NCBI RefSeq assembly: GCF_000382405.1
Contig: NZ_KB908263.1
Location: 62,001-126,000 of the forward strand
DNA length: 64,000 nucleotides
Source of the DNA: Mycobacterium sp. 141
GTDB taxonomy: Bacteria; Actinomycetota; Actinomycetes; Mycobacteriales; Mycobacteriaceae
Direction of reading: 5' to 3'
Shown here: positions 55,004 through 64,000 of the stretch, in pieces
Position numbering within the stretch: position 1 is the stretch's first letter
How the letters are laid out: each line of letters opens with the position of its first letter
Notes under the pieces: generated by a model
Databases searched by the model: none
What the model was told of the DNA's origin: nothing
What the model saw: the letters and a program-made list of their open reading frames with translations, nothing else
Made by a program: the position numbers and the translations under genes

Positions 55004-55780
55004 GTGACGGACGTGCATCCCGGGGAAGTCGAACTGGACTTTGCGCGCGAGTGGGTGGAGTTCTACGACCCCGACGACGCGGAGCATCTCATCGCGGCCG
55101 ACATGACCTGGTTGTTGTCCCGCTGGACGTGCGTGTTCGGTACACCGGCCTGCCAGGGCACGGTGGCCGGCCGCCCCGATGACGGGTGCTGCTCGCACGG
55201 TGCGTTCCTGTCCGACGACGACGATCGGGCCCGGCTCGATGACGCGGTCAAACAGCTCACCGATTCCGATTGGCAGTTCCGCGACAAGGGTTTGGGGCGC
55301 AAGGGCTATCTGGAAGACGACGAGTACGACGGCCAGCCCAATCTGCGCACCCGAAAGTACAAGGGCGCCTGCATCTTCCTGAATCGGCCCGGTTTCCCGG
55401 GCGGGATCGGCTGCGCGCTGCACAGCAAGGCGCTCAAGATCGGCGTCGAACCGCTGACGATGAAGCCTGATGTGTGCTGGCAGTTGCCGATTCGGCGCAG
55501 TCAGGACTGGCTGACCCGGCCCGACGGCACACAGGTGCTGCGGACCGTCATCACCGAGTACGACCGGCGCGGCTGGGGCGAGGGCGGCGCGGATCTGCAC
55601 TGGTACTGCACCGGCGATCCGGCCGCGCACGTCGGCACCAAACAGGTGTGGGAGTCCTACGCACCCGAACTGACGGCACTCCTCGGCGAGAAGGCCTATG
55701 CGGAGCTGGCCGCAATGTGCAAGCGGCGCAGCAGCTTGGGGCTCATTGCGATCCACCCGGCCACCCGCGCGGCCGAGTAG
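55004..55780 (+). CDS. Cysteine-rich conserved protein (Rv0495c-like)
   Basis: 258 residues. Cys residues are clustered as [40 protein letters not shown] and [10 protein letters not shown], a pattern suited to a metal or iron-sulfur site, reminiscent of YkgJ/DUF3109-type zinc- or iron-chelating proteins. No signal peptide or membrane helix. Function unknown. Divergent from the Ppx gene and convergent with regX3, only nine bases from its stop. Confidence 0.8.
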   Translation: MTDVHPGEVELDFAREWVEFYDPDDAEHLIAADMTWLLSRWTCVFGTPACQGTVAGRPDDGCCSHGAFLSDDDDRARLDDAVKQLTDSDWQFRDKGLGRKGYLEDDEYDGQPNLRTRKYKGACIFLNRPGFPGGIGCALHSKALKIGVEPLTMKPDVCWQLPIRRSQDWLTRPDGTQVLRTVITEYDRRGWGEGGADLHWYCTGDPAAHVGTKQVWESYAPELTALLGEKAYAELAAMCKRRSSLGLIAIHPATRAAE

Positions 55781-55789
55781 GAGCCGGCC

Positions 55790-56476
55790 TCAGCCCTCCA
55801 GCTTGTAACCCAGCCCGCGCACCGTGACCAGATGCACCGGGTTGGCCGGATCGGCCTCGATCTTGGAGCGCAGCCGCTTGACATGCACGTCAAGGGTTTT
55901 GGTGTCGCCGACGTAGTCGGCACCCCACACGCGGTCGATGAGCTGACCGCGGGTGAGTACTCGGCCGCTGTTGCGCATCAGGTATTCGAGCAGGTCGAAT
56001 TCCTTGAGCGGCAACGTGATCTGCTCCCCGTTGACGCTGACCACGTGGCGTTCGACATCCATGCGGACCGGGCCGGCTTCCAGCACGCCGTCGCCGGCTG
56101 CTGTGTCGTCGGAGTCCGATCCGCGGCGCAGCACGGCCCGGATCCGCGCGATCAGCTCACGCGCCGAATACGGCTTGGTGACATAGTCGTCGGCGCCCAG
56201 TTCGAGCCCCACGACCTTGTCGATCTCACTGTCCCGGGCGGTCACCATGATCACCGGCACGCTCGAGCGGGACCGCAGCTGCTTGCAGACGTCGGTGCCG
56301 CTCATCCCCGGCAGCATCAGGTCCAGCAGCACGATATCGGCGCCGGAACGGTCGAATTCGGCTAGGGCGGAAGGACCGTCGGCCACCACGGTGGTCTCGA
56401 AACCCTCCTTGCGGAGCAGGAATGCCAGGGGATCGGCCAGCGACTCCTCGTCCTCAACGATCAACACGCTGGTCAT
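55790..56476 (-). CDS. regX3: Two-component response regulator RegX3
   Basis: About 228 residues from ATG at 56476 (MTSVLIVEDEESLADPLAFL). OmpR/PhoB family: receiver with the acidic pocket (EDEE), phosphoacceptor Asp in IVLLDLMLPGMSGTDVCKQL, Thr in MVTARDSE and Lys in YVTKPYS. Winged helix near the C-terminus: LPLKEFDLLEYLMRNSGRVL, DVHVKRLRSKIEADPANPVH. Phosphate-responsive regulator of Pst uptake and stress genes, phosphorylated by SenX3. An in-frame ATG at 56497 adds seven residues; spacing to senX3 is 20 bases. Confidence 0.96.
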   Translation of the reverse strand: MTSVLIVEDEESLADPLAFLLRKEGFETTVVADGPSALAEFDRSGADIVLLDLMLPGMSGTDVCKQLRSRSSVPVIMVTARDSEIDKVVGLELGADDYVTKPYSARELIARIRAVLRRGSDSDDTAAGDGVLEAGPVRMDVERHVVSVNGEQITLPLKEFDLLEYLMRNSGRVLTRGQLIDRVWGADYVGDTKTLDVHVKRLRSKIEADPANPVHLVTVRGLGYKLEG

Positions 56477-56496
56477 CGAAGTAATCGGTCCTCTCA

Positions 56497-57681
56497 TTAG
56501 GCTACATCGTCGGATTCATCGTGATATCGGTCGTGATGGGGGTACGCGGGGATCGACAACGTGAACGTCGACCCGGTTCCCGGCTGACTCCACAGCCGGA
56601 TCGTTCCGTTGTGATTGGCCGCCACATGTTTGACGATGGCCAACCCGAGTCCGGTGCCGCCGGTGGCCCGTGACCGCGCCTTGTCCACCCGGAAGAACCG
56701 CTCGAACACCCGCTCCTGGTCGGCCTTGGCGATGCCGATCCCACGGTCGGTCACCGCGATCTCGACGTTGCCCCCGCGCCGGCGGCGGCTGATGGACACA
56801 CCGGAACCGTTAGGCGAGTACGCAATCGCATTGGAGACCAGGTTGGCGATGGCGGTCACCAGCAGGGCTTCGTCGCCCAGCACCCGGTAACCGGTCGGGG
56901 CGTCGGTGGTGATGGAGATGTCGGCGTTGTCGGCGGCCACCTTGTGCCGGGACAACGCCTCGGCCACCACGGTGTCGACGTCGACGGCGTCCAGGTCGGG
57001 CAGCCGTTCGCCACCCTGCAGCCGGGACAGCTCGATGAGCTCGCCCACCATGTCGGCGAGCCGGTGTGATTCGGCGAGCATCTTGTTGGCGAAGTGCCGC
57101 ACGGTGTCAGGGTCGTCAGCCGAGGCCAGCAGGGCTTCGGCCAGCACGCCCAGCGCCCCCACCGGGGTCTTCAGCTCGTGACTGACGTTGGCCACGAAAT
57201 CACGCCGAGTCGCTTCCATTCTCGCGTGCTCGGACTGGTCGTCGGCATAGACGACGGCGAACCGCCGGTCGTGGTCGGTGAGCAGTTTGACCGTGCCTCG
57301 CACCGAGAGGCCCGACCGGCCCGGGTTGGCCACCTTGCGGGGTGAGAGGTCGACCTCGATGTCGTGACCGGTGGCGAACATCTGCTCGGCAGCGCGCCAG
57401 GCCCGTTCGTCGAGCAGACGGTCTCGCACCACGCCCAGCTCATCGGCCCGGTCGTTGGTGTAGACCACGTCGTTGAACGTGTCGACCACCACGATGCCGA
57501 CCGGTGAGAGCGACACGATGTGCTGCAGCATCTGCGAGACGGTCAGACCGGCCTCGTCGGCGGCCTGCAGGTCTCGTCCGGCCCTGATCCGCGGTATCAG
57601 CCCGGCTCCGATGCCCAGCCCCAGGGCCAACGCAAGCGCTGCGACGACCACAGTCAGCAATAGCGCCGACACAACACCCAC
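56497..57681 (-). CDS. senX3: Two-component sensor histidine kinase SenX3
   Basis: 394 residues. Two short hydrophobic stretches at the N-terminus (residues about 4-25) anchor it; a PAS-like domain follows (about 45-130). The phosphorylated His is in [20 protein letters not shown]; the N box is [12 protein letters not shown], followed by [20 protein letters not shown] and [14 protein letters not shown]. Senses phosphate limitation and signals to RegX3. The gap to regX3 is about 20 bases and has no MIRU-type repeats, unlike M. tuberculosis. Confidence 0.96.
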   Translation of the reverse strand: MGVVSALLLTVVVAALALALGLGIGAGLIPRIRAGRDLQAADEAGLTVSQMLQHIVSLSPVGIVVVDTFNDVVYTNDRADELGVVRDRLLDERAWRAAEQMFATGHDIEVDLSPRKVANPGRSGLSVRGTVKLLTDHDRRFAVVYADDQSEHARMEATRRDFVANVSHELKTPVGALGVLAEALLASADDPDTVRHFANKMLAESHRLADMVGELIELSRLQGGERLPDLDAVDVDTVVAEALSRHKVAADNADISITTDAPTGYRVLGDEALLVTAIANLVSNAIAYSPNGSGVSISRRRRGGNVEIAVTDRGIGIAKADQERVFERFFRVDKARSRATGGTGLGLAIVKHVAANHNGTIRLWSQPGTGSTFTLSIPAYPHHDRYHDESDDVA

Positions 57682-57783
57682 GCAAAAATCGTACGCATCC
57701 GGTGAAAGTCATCCCAGCAGAGTGCAGCCAAATCGGGACAAGTCACACAACCAAACACAACAGTTCGGTCTATGTTTACCGGG

Positions 57784-57801
57784 GTTCACCGGCTGTTTGC
57801 C
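57784..57801. promoter_or_regulatory. Candidate RegX3 box upstream of senX3
   Basis: GTTCACC (57784-57790) and GTTTGCC (57795-57801) are direct repeats with an 11-base period, as expected for an OmpR/PhoB-family dimer. The site is about 100 bases upstream of senX3. SenX3-RegX3 autoregulates in mycobacteria, so RegX3 is the obvious candidate; assignment is by position and pattern. Confidence 0.4.
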
Positions 57802-57813
57802 GAATGTCCGGAC

Positions 57814-58557
57814 TTACTTCTTGGCGCCCTGGGCTGCGACGGCGGCCGCACCCGCGGCCGCGGCCTCGGGATCCAGGTACTCCCCGCCTGCCACCAGCGG
57901 CTTGAGGCTCTCGTCCAGGTCGTAGCGCAGCGGGACACCGGTCGGGATGTTCAGCTCGACGACGTCGTCGTCCGACATCCCGTCGAGATACTTGACCAGC
58001 GCGCGCAGCGAGTTTCCGTGGGCGACGATCAGCACGGTCTTGCCGGCTTGCAACTCGGGCACGATCGTGGACTCGTAGTACGGCACGAACCGGGCCACCA
58101 CGTCCTTGAGGCATTCGGTCAGCGGCCCGCCGTCGATGTCGGCGTACCGCGGATCGGCATCCTGGCTGAACTCGCTGCCCTTCTCGATCGGTGGCGGCGG
58201 CGTGTCGTAGCTGCGCCGCCACGCCATGAACTGCTCTTCGCCGTACTTCTCTTTGGTGGCCGCCTTGTCGAGGCCCTGCAGCGCACCGTAGTGCCGCTCG
58301 TTGAGCCGCCAGTCCCGCTGCACCGGGATCCAATGCCGGTCGGCCTTGTCCAACGCGAGGTTCGCCGTGTTGATGGCACGACGCAGCAGCGAGGTGAACA
58401 CCACGTCGGGCAGCACCCCCTGCTCGGCCAGCAGTTCGCCACCACGGACCGCTTCTGCGCGGCCCTTTTCGGTGAGATCGACGTCCACCCATCCGGTGAA
58501 CAGGTTCTTCTGGTTCCAGTCGGACTCACCATGGCGGAGCAAGATCAGCGTCGGCAT
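57814..58557 (-). CDS. gpmA: 2,3-bisphosphoglycerate-dependent phosphoglycerate mutase
   Basis: 247 residues, glycolytic interconversion of 3- and 2-phosphoglycerate. [20 protein letters not shown] has the phospho-His RHG motif; [20 protein letters not shown] and [20 protein letters not shown] (second His) are typical. Ala-rich C-terminal tail. Same strand as the YbjN gene upstream (13 bases) and senX3 downstream. Ortholog of Rv0489 (gpm1). Confidence 0.95.
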   Translation of the reverse strand: MPTLILLRHGESDWNQKNLFTGWVDVDLTEKGRAEAVRGGELLAEQGVLPDVVFTSLLRRAINTANLALDKADRHWIPVQRDWRLNERHYGALQGLDKAATKEKYGEEQFMAWRRSYDTPPPPIEKGSEFSQDADPRYADIDGGPLTECLKDVVARFVPYYESTIVPELQAGKTVLIVAHGNSLRALVKYLDGMSDDDVVELNIPTGVPLRYDLDESLKPLVAGGEYLDPEAAAAGAAAVAAQGAKK

Positions 58558-58570
58558 GGCGGTTATCCTT

Positions 58571-59080
58571 TCACAGCGGCTTGTGATCGCCGTCGATCAG
58601 ATGCTCGAATGCCTTGAGGTTGCGCAGCGACTCACCGCGCGACACCCGCCAGTCCCACTCCCTCTGGATCGACGTCCGAAAACCGAGCTCCAGCAGCGTG
58701 TTGAAGTCCGAGTCGACGGCTTCGAGCACCTGTCCGAGCACGCGGTCGATCTCGTCGGCAGTGACGGCCTCCAAAGGCATCCGGCCCACCAGATAGATGT
58801 CCCCGACGTTGTCGAGGGTGTAGGCAACGCCGTAGAGCCGGCGGTTGCGCTTGAGCAGGAACCGGTATACGCCCTCGAAGTTCTCGTCGGGCTTGCGGCA
58901 GACGAACGCCTCGATCCGTACTGAGTGTTCGCCGATGCTCAGAATGGTGTTGGTCTTGAGCTTGCGCTCCCCCGGCAGCGCCACCACCAGACCAGGCGGT
59001 CCGCCGTGCGCTCCGCGGTGGCGGCTGTACTCCAGGCCGTGCTCGTCGAGGGTGTCCTCGATCAGTTGCTGCACCGTCAT
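58571..59080 (-). CDS. YbjN-domain protein (Rv0487-like)
   Basis: 169 residues. A chaperone-like YbjN/SecB-type fold is suggested by [40 protein letters not shown] and [20 protein letters not shown]. Role is unknown; the domain is often linked to secretion or stress chaperones. ATG overlaps the mshA stop by four bases, so it is coupled to mshA, and gpmA follows. Confidence 0.85.
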   Translation of the reverse strand: MTVQQLIEDTLDEHGLEYSRHRGAHGGPPGLVVALPGERKLKTNTILSIGEHSVRIEAFVCRKPDENFEGVYRFLLKRNRRLYGVAYTLDNVGDIYLVGRMPLEAVTADEIDRVLGQVLEAVDSDFNTLLELGFRTSIQREWDWRVSRGESLRNLKAFEHLIDGDHKPL

Positions 59081-60438
59081 GCCCGGATACCCCGGCGCAT
59101 CGAGAACCTGCGGCCGGACCGGCGCGCCGCGGCGGGACGGGTTTCCCGGGACCGGTAATCGCTCATCGCCCGGGTGTAGCTGGCCAGCAGTGCGTCGGCC
59201 GTGTGCGCCCAGGAGAATCCGTCGGCATGAGCTTCTGCGGCCCGGCTCAGCACGACCGGATCACGCTGCAGCACGTCGTCGATCGCCGCCGCCCAGTCGT
59301 CGATGTCGTGCCCGTCGACCAGGGCGCCGGAGACACCGTCACGCACGGCGACGGGCAGTCCCCCGACCGCGGCGGCCACCACGGGCGTCCCGCAGGCCTG
59401 TGCCTCGATGGCGACCAGACCGAACGACTCCGAATAGCTCGGCACGGCAACAAGATCGGCGGCGCGGTACACATTGACCAACTCGGCCCGCGACTGTGGT
59501 GGCAGGAACGTCACCCGATCGGTTATACCCAATTCGTCGGCCAGCCGAACGAGGGTGTCGGGCGCGGCGAGGCCACTGCCGGATGGGCCGCCTGCCACCA
59601 GCACCCGCAGCTTTGACCCTTTCGCTCCTCGCGTGCGCAGCAACTTGGCCGCCGCCCGTAGCAGGATGTCAGGCGCCTTGAGCGGCTGGATCCGGCCTAC
59701 GAAGGCCACCACCTGCTCGCCCGCAGGCAGACCCAGGGCCGCTCGGGCGGCCTGCCGGTCCCCCGGGGTGAACACGTCGAGGTCGACGCCCGGATACACC
59801 ACATCGATGCGCGTGGGATCGGCCTGATGCAGCGAAACAAGCTGCTGCGCTTCGTTTTCGGTGTTGACGATAAGCCGGTCGGCCTCGTCGACCACCTGCT
59901 GTTCGCCCACTGCCCGCAGCGGCGGCTCAGGCGAGTCCCCCTCGGCCAGGGCGGCGTTCTTGACGGCGGCCAGAGTGTGCGCGGTGTGCACCAGCGGCAC
60001 CGCCCAGCGGTCCCTGGCCAGCCACCCCACCTGTCCGGACAGCCAGTAGTGCGAATGCACGACGTCGTAGTAGCCGGGTTCGTGAGTGGCCTCGGCACGC
60101 AACACCCCGGCGGTGAGCGCACACAGCTGGGTGGGCAGGTCGTATTTGTCCAGCCCCTCGAACGGGCCGGCCACCACGTTGCGCACCAGCACGCCCGGGG
60201 CCACCGCGACGGTCGGGGCGTCGGACGAGGAGGTGGCCCGGGTGAAGATCTCCACTTCGACGCCGCGGCGGGCCAGTTGCAGGGCCGTCTGCAGCACGTA
60301 GACGTTCATTCCGCCGGCGTCACCCGTGCCGGGCTGAGCCAGCGGCGAGGTGTGCACGGAGAGCACGGCGACCCGACGCGGCCCGTCAGAGCGCGGCCGT
60401 TGTTGGGAAACGTCGGAGCCGTCTGGAGTTAGGCGCAC
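59077..60438 (-). CDS. mshA: D-inositol-3-phosphate glycosyltransferase (mycothiol step 1)
   Basis: About 453 residues from GTG at 60438. GT4 family GT-B enzyme joining UDP-GlcNAc and inositol-3-phosphate. [20 protein letters not shown] is the mycothiol-specific start, [20 protein letters not shown] the N-domain, [20 protein letters not shown] the nucleotide-site region, and [20 protein letters not shown] the EX7E motif. Mycothiol is the main thiol of actinobacteria. A longer frame to 60492 is possible. The regulator gene upstream is disrupted. Confidence 0.95.
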   Translation of the reverse strand: MRLTPDGSDVSQQRPRSDGPRRVAVLSVHTSPLAQPGTGDAGGMNVYVLQTALQLARRGVEVEIFTRATSSSDAPTVAVAPGVLVRNVVAGPFEGLDKYDLPTQLCALTAGVLRAEATHEPGYYDVVHSHYWLSGQVGWLARDRWAVPLVHTAHTLAAVKNAALAEGDSPEPPLRAVGEQQVVDEADRLIVNTENEAQQLVSLHQADPTRIDVVYPGVDLDVFTPGDRQAARAALGLPAGEQVVAFVGRIQPLKAPDILLRAAAKLLRTRGAKGSKLRVLVAGGPSGSGLAAPDTLVRLADELGITDRVTFLPPQSRAELVNVYRAADLVAVPSYSESFGLVAIEAQACGTPVVAAAVGGLPVAVRDGVSGALVDGHDIDDWAAAIDDVLQRDPVVLSRAAEAHADGFSWAHTADALLASYTRAMSDYRSRETRPAAARRSGRRFSMRRGIRA

Positions 60439-60448
60439 ACCGTTATGT

Positions 60449-61433
60449 TTACACCGCTGCAGATCGGCGGGTCTGAGCGCGCCGCATGGCACCGATCGGG
60501 TCGGTGTACAGCCCGGCCAGTGACACGATGCCCGCGCCGGCCTCCTGCACCCGGTTGCCGAATGCCGTCACGCGGATGTCGCGCGACGCCAGCACCGACC
60601 GCTCGGCGAATGCAGACTCCACTGCGGCCATGCCTTCGGGGTATTCGGTGAAGGCCTGGCCGCCGACGACCAGATCGTCGGGGTTGAGCATGTCGCGCAG
60701 CAGCGCGACGGCTTCGCCGAGCACGCGGGCCCGATCGGTCAACAGCTCGACGGCCTGTGTATTGCCGGTGCGGGCCGCGCGCAGCACTGCCGGCAGGGTC
60801 GACGCCGGCCCGTCGGCAGGCACGATGCGTAGCTTGCGGGCTGCGGTCAGCACCGCCTCGTCGCTCACTGTCGATTCCAATTGCCCTGTGCCACCCAGCA
60901 ATTGGGACTGTGCGGGCAGGCCGGCGATGGTTCCCGGCCCGCTGGCGGGGGAATGCACGCGGCCGTCGATGGACAGCGCGTAGCCCACGGTTTCGCGGGC
61001 GTACACGTACAGACTGGTCCTGGCCTGGCCGGTCTCGGCGGCCGGCCCGCGGGCGCCCGATGGCACCCGAAACGGCGAGATCGGCGCGTTCACGCAGGAC
61101 GCCGGCCTCCAACAGGGCGGTCACCTGGCGATTCACCGTGGCGATGCTCAGCTGGGTGTGCTGGGCGATGGCGTCACGGGCGATCGGGCCGCGCATCCGC
61201 ACGGCGCTGAACACCGAGGCCGCGGCCGCGTCGGCGACCTTGAGCGACGGCGCGACGATGTGCAGCAGCCGCGATTGCGGGTAGCGGGCACTTGCGGGAG
61301 TCAGCACGCGCTTGGCGTGCGCGCTGCCACCGCGGGTGGGACGACGCAGCGGAGCGGAGCAGCAGCAGTTGCGGTGGTCACGTGAAATGTCCTTACGGGA
61401 GGTCGGCAGGGACCACACCTGGCGACTCAGCAA
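60449..61433 (-). pseudogene. ROK-family regulator with internal deletion and frameshift (Rv0485-like)
   Basis: An N-terminal winged helix is intact: ARYPQSRLLHIVAPSLKVAD, RGPIARDAIAQHTQLSIATV, NRQVTALLEAGVLRERADLA, AVSGAIGRPR. The C-terminal ROK half is also recognisable but in another frame: TSLYVYARETVGYALSIDGR, GGTGQLESTVSDEAVLTAAR, LNPDDLVVGGQAFTEYPEGM. Between them, near 61030-61060, about 120 residues expected in the family, including the first ROK lobe with its nucleotide-binding DxGxT region, are absent, and the frame changes. Rv0485 is a regulator next to mshA in M. tuberculosis. The truncated N-terminal frame continues to 60429 with unrelated residues. Likely non-functional as a ROK protein, though a free winged helix might be made. 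Confidence 0.8.
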
Positions 61434-61564
61434 GACGGGAAAACGATGTCCGGGTTCGAATCAGGCGCGGCGGGGTGCGCGACAACAACACGCATGTTGC
61501 GCGATGGCAGCCTGAGAACTCCGAGACATACGGAGAACTTAGCACGCCGATTAAGGTTGGGCAG

Positions 61565-62314
61565 ATGACGACCCCGCACAACGACCGCCGGGTGGCGGTG
61601 GTGACCGGTGCCAGCGCGGGCATCGGTGCCGCGACCGCCAAAACCCTTGCCGCCCTTGGATTTCACGTAGTCTGCGTGGCCCGCCGCGCCGACCGGATCG
61701 AGGCCGTCGCCGCCGAGATCGGGGGTACGGCGATCATGACGGACGTCACCGACGACGACGCGGTCGACGAGCTGGCGGCCGGCCTGGACCGAGTCGACGT
61801 GCTGGTCAACAACGCAGGCGGAGCCAGGGGCCTGGAGCCTGTGGCCGCCGCGGACCTGGACCATTGGCGCTGGATGTGGGAGACCAACGTGCTCGGCACA
61901 CTGCGGGTGACCCGGGCGCTGCTGCCCGCCCTGGAAGCCTCCGGCGACGGGCTGATCGTGACGGTCACCTCGATCGCGGCGCTCGAGATCTACGACGGCG
62001 GTGGCGGGTACACCTCCGCCAAGCATGCGCAGAGCGCCCTGCACCGCACCCTGCGCGGTGAGCTGCTGGGAAAACCGGTGCGGCTCACCGAGATTGCACC
62101 GGGCATGGTGCACACCGACTTCTCCCTGATGCGCTTCGACGGCGACGCGGCGCGGGCCGACGCCGTCTATTCCGGGGTCACCCCGCTGGTAGCCGAGGAC
62201 ATCGCGGAGGTGATCGGTTTCGTGGCGTCCCGCCCGAGCCACGTCGACCTGGACCAGATCGTGATCCGGCCGCGAGATCAGGCCTCGGCCACCCGGTTCA
62301 ACCGGCGGAGCTGA
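61565..62314 (+). CDS. Short-chain dehydrogenase/reductase (Rv0484c-like)
   Basis: 249 residues from ATG 61565. Classical SDR: VVTGASAGIGAATAKTLAAL (NADP site), VDVLVNNAGGARGLEPV (NNAG), SIAAL and YTSAKHAQSALHRTLRG (catalytic Ser-Tyr-Lys). It reduces or oxidises an unknown hydroxyl/keto substrate, resembling YdfG-type serine/3-hydroxy acid dehydrogenases. Divergent from the ROK pseudogene. Its stop abuts the stop of the convergent lprQ. A longer frame from 61292 lacks homologous content. Confidence 0.9.
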   Translation: MTTPHNDRRVAVVTGASAGIGAATAKTLAALGFHVVCVARRADRIEAVAAEIGGTAIMTDVTDDDAVDELAAGLDRVDVLVNNAGGARGLEPVAAADLDHWRWMWETNVLGTLRVTRALLPALEASGDGLIVTVTSIAALEIYDGGGGYTSAKHAQSALHRTLRGELLGKPVRLTEIAPGMVHTDFSLMRFDGDAARADAVYSGVTPLVAEDIAEVIGFVASRPSHVDLDQIVIRPRDQASATRFNRRS

Positions 62315-63601
62315 CTAGCCGCCCGGCCCCCGGGCCGGCGGCGGCGTCGTGGTCGTCGGGATACCCGAGAGGGTGGGCGCATCGGTGGGTGTGGCCGGGG
62401 CGCTCACCGGGATCTCCGGCGGCCTTTTGTTGTTGATTGCCGACATGGACACCCACTCGTCCCAGTCGATCGCCCAGTCCCAGATGTCGCCGTCGGCGTA
62501 GGACAGCTCGATCGACGTACCGGTGACCTCCACCGGGTCGCCGTACACCGCGGTGTGGAAGTACTGCTCGGCGTCGTCGGTAGACAGGTTGATGCAACCG
62601 TTGGTGACGTTGGTGTTGCCTTGTGCACCCGAGCTGGCCGGGTTGGCGTGGATGAACTCCCCGTTGTTGGAGATCCGCACGGCCCAGCGCTCGTGGACGT
62701 TGCTGTAGCCCGCGGCGGGGTTGGACATGTAGAAGTCGGCGTACTTCTCGGTGACGACGTGGGTACCGCTGCGGGTGACGTTGCGGGGCAGGTCGGCCTC
62801 GCCGTAGCTGCAGGGGAAGTCGAACAGCACGCCCCCGTCGCTGATCACCTGGATACGGTGGCTGGCCGCGTCGGCCTTGACCACCTGACGACGGCCGATC
62901 TCGATGTTCAGCGTGGAGTCGGCGGCCCCGTAGGCACCGTCGCCGAACTTCACGCCGTAGAGCGGGGCGTTGACGCTGACCTTGGTTCCGGACGGGTAGT
63001 ACTCGCGGGTGCGCCAGTGCACGCGCGAGCCCGCGGATTCATCGGGCAGCCAGGCCCAGCTCCCCTCCACCGGAGGATCGGTGGTCACCTTGAGCGCCTT
63101 CTCGACGGTGACCTTGTCCGCATCACTGATCGAGGCGTCGAACTGCAGGATGATCGGAGCGGCCACCCCGACCACCTGACCGTCGGCGAGCTGGAACTGC
63201 CCGTTGACCTGCTTCTGCGGGTCGATGGTCTTGAACTTGGCCTGCAGTTGCTCGGCCTTGCCGTCGTGCCCCACCACAGACCCGGACCACTTGTAGGCCA
63301 TGCCGTAGCCAAGCGGTTCGGTGACCGCGTAGGCCGTGCGGTCGCGGTTGAGCGCTCCGGCCACGATTTTGCCGTCCGGATTGGTCAGCGTGACGGTCTG
63401 GAACCAGCCGTCAGCGACCTGGACTCCCACTGCGGCGGTCGGGATCACATCGGTCGCGTCAGCACCGGGCTGATACGTCACGGTCGGGGTCGCCGGGGCG
63501 GCCACCGGGGCGGACTTGGGCGTCGAGTTTCCCGAGCACGCTGCCAGCACACCTGCACCCACTCCGAAAGCAAGCGTGGACAGAGCCCGCCGCCGGTTCA
63601 T
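62315..63601 (-). CDS. lprQ: L,D-transpeptidase lipoprotein LprQ
   Basis: About 428 residues from ATG at 63601 ([17 protein letters not shown]). The signal has an RRR tract and a lipobox GVLAAC. Two Ig-like domains and a C-terminal YkuD catalytic domain follow. [20 protein letters not shown] contains the His and the catalytic Cys of the SxGC-type motif (NGCINLS). It crosslinks peptidoglycan through 3-3 bonds at the outer membrane face. Ortholog of Rv0483 (LdtMt5). Ends with a Pro/Thr-rich tail ([13 protein letters not shown]). An upstream ATG at 63640 adds 13 residues. Confidence 0.93.
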   Translation of the reverse strand: MNRRRALSTLAFGVGAGVLAACSGNSTPKSAPVAAPATPTVTYQPGADATDVIPTAAVGVQVADGWFQTVTLTNPDGKIVAGALNRDRTAYAVTEPLGYGMAYKWSGSVVGHDGKAEQLQAKFKTIDPQKQVNGQFQLADGQVVGVAAPIILQFDASISDADKVTVEKALKVTTDPPVEGSWAWLPDESAGSRVHWRTREYYPSGTKVSVNAPLYGVKFGDGAYGAADSTLNIEIGRRQVVKADAASHRIQVISDGGVLFDFPCSYGEADLPRNVTRSGTHVVTEKYADFYMSNPAAGYSNVHERWAVRISNNGEFIHANPASSGAQGNTNVTNGCINLSTDDAEQYFHTAVYGDPVEVTGTSIELSYADGDIWDWAIDWDEWVSMSAINNKRPPEIPVSAPATPTDAPTLSGIPTTTTPPPARGPGG

Positions 63602-63646
63602 CACCGGCGCCGGGACCTGAAAAAAACCGGCGGAGCTCACGTGGAC

Positions 63647-64000
63647 CTAGGGTACCGACAGAGAGCAGCCAATCAGAATCGGTTCGGGTGTGAGATCTAT
63701 CCCGAACGCCTCGCGGACCCCTGCCTGCACCCTTCTGGCCAGCGCAATCACGTCGGCACTTGTCGCTTCGCCCCGGTTGGTAAGAGCCAGCGCATGCTTG
63801 GTGGACAACCGGGCCGGAGCGCCGTCGCCGGGGAACCCCTTGCCGAAGCCCGCGTGCTCGACAAGCCAGCCGGCAGCGAGTTTCACCCCGTCGGGCGCCG
63901 GGTAGTGCGGCACATCGGCCGATTTCCGCAACGCGTCGAAGTCGGCCGCAGACACCACCGGGTTGGTGAAGAACGATCCGACGCTCCACGTGTCATGGTC
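63647..64000 (-). CDS. murB: UDP-N-acetylenolpyruvoylglucosamine reductase, C-terminal part (cut by window edge)
   Basis: The minus strand from 64000 is open to the stop at 63647-63649 and encodes 117 residues of the MurB C-terminal domain. [11 protein letters not shown], the catalytic Ser-containing motif, appears within the first 15 residues, then [19 protein letters not shown] and [20 protein letters not shown]. MurB makes UDP-MurNAc for peptidoglycan. Ortholog of Rv0482; its N-terminal part is outside the window. It lies upstream of lprQ on the same strand. Confidence 0.95.
   Translation of the reverse strand, partial: DHDTWSVGSFFTNPVVSAADFDALRKSADVPHYPAPDGVKLAAGWLVEHAGFGKGFPGDGAPARLSTKHALALTNRGEATSADVIALARRVQAGVREAFGIDLTPEPILIGCSLSVP

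Overview
The window reads as chromosomal DNA of a mycobacterium, most likely a fast grower (Mycolicibacterium type). From about 7.2 kb to the right edge, gene order follows, in reverse, the M. tuberculosis block Rv0541c to Rv0482: menA, mtnP, galE3, ccsA/ccsB/ccdA, hemL, hemB-hemD-hemC-hemA, serB1, hadD, galE2, proC, regX3-senX3, gpmA, mshA, lprQ, murB. Ortholog names rest on remembered gene order and protein patterns, not on a search.

Layout. 1-7.2 kb is an accessory segment: a truncated APC permease, a GAF-type regulator, a MocR-type regulator with an MFS transporter, and decayed IS30, IS256 and IS701-like transposase pieces. 7.2-13.9 kb holds a membrane protein, two sugar-transfer enzymes, a lipoprotein, an epimerase, MTA phosphorylase and menA. 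13.9-17.4 kb has an AbiEi-like gene broken by a frameshift and bracketed by inverted copies of a short palindromic repeat, an MHS transporter and an aminotransferase. 17.4-25.2 kb carries a ParA-like ATPase, the cytochrome c maturation operon and hemL. 25.4-40.2 kb replaces the Rv0515-Rv0523 part of the tuberculosis order with accessory genes. 40.2-46.3 kb is the haem operon. 46.3-64 kb is a core block of envelope, thiol and phosphate-sensing genes.

The most unusual part is 28.9-40.2 kb. A giant AAA-GAF-cyclase protein is followed by a small HK97/encapsulin-like shell candidate, then a translationally coupled series: short-chain polyprenyl diphosphate synthase, two small unknown helical proteins, a CrtC/AttH-like lipocalin enzyme, an SCP2-like lipid carrier and a 943-residue FAD oxidoreductase with a long disordered tail carrying a duplicated amphipathic helix. 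I infer an isoprenoid pathway associated with, or packed inside, a protein nanocompartment. The function is inferred.

Other points of note: four copies of a 62-65 bp palindromic repeat, one of which forms part of the ccsB coding sequence; a ROK regulator upstream of mshA broken by an internal deletion; a perfect palindrome upstream of hemA; and short genes (bS22, a 46-residue leader of a DUF5994 gene) that are easy to miss. I saw no rRNA, tRNA or CRISPR array.
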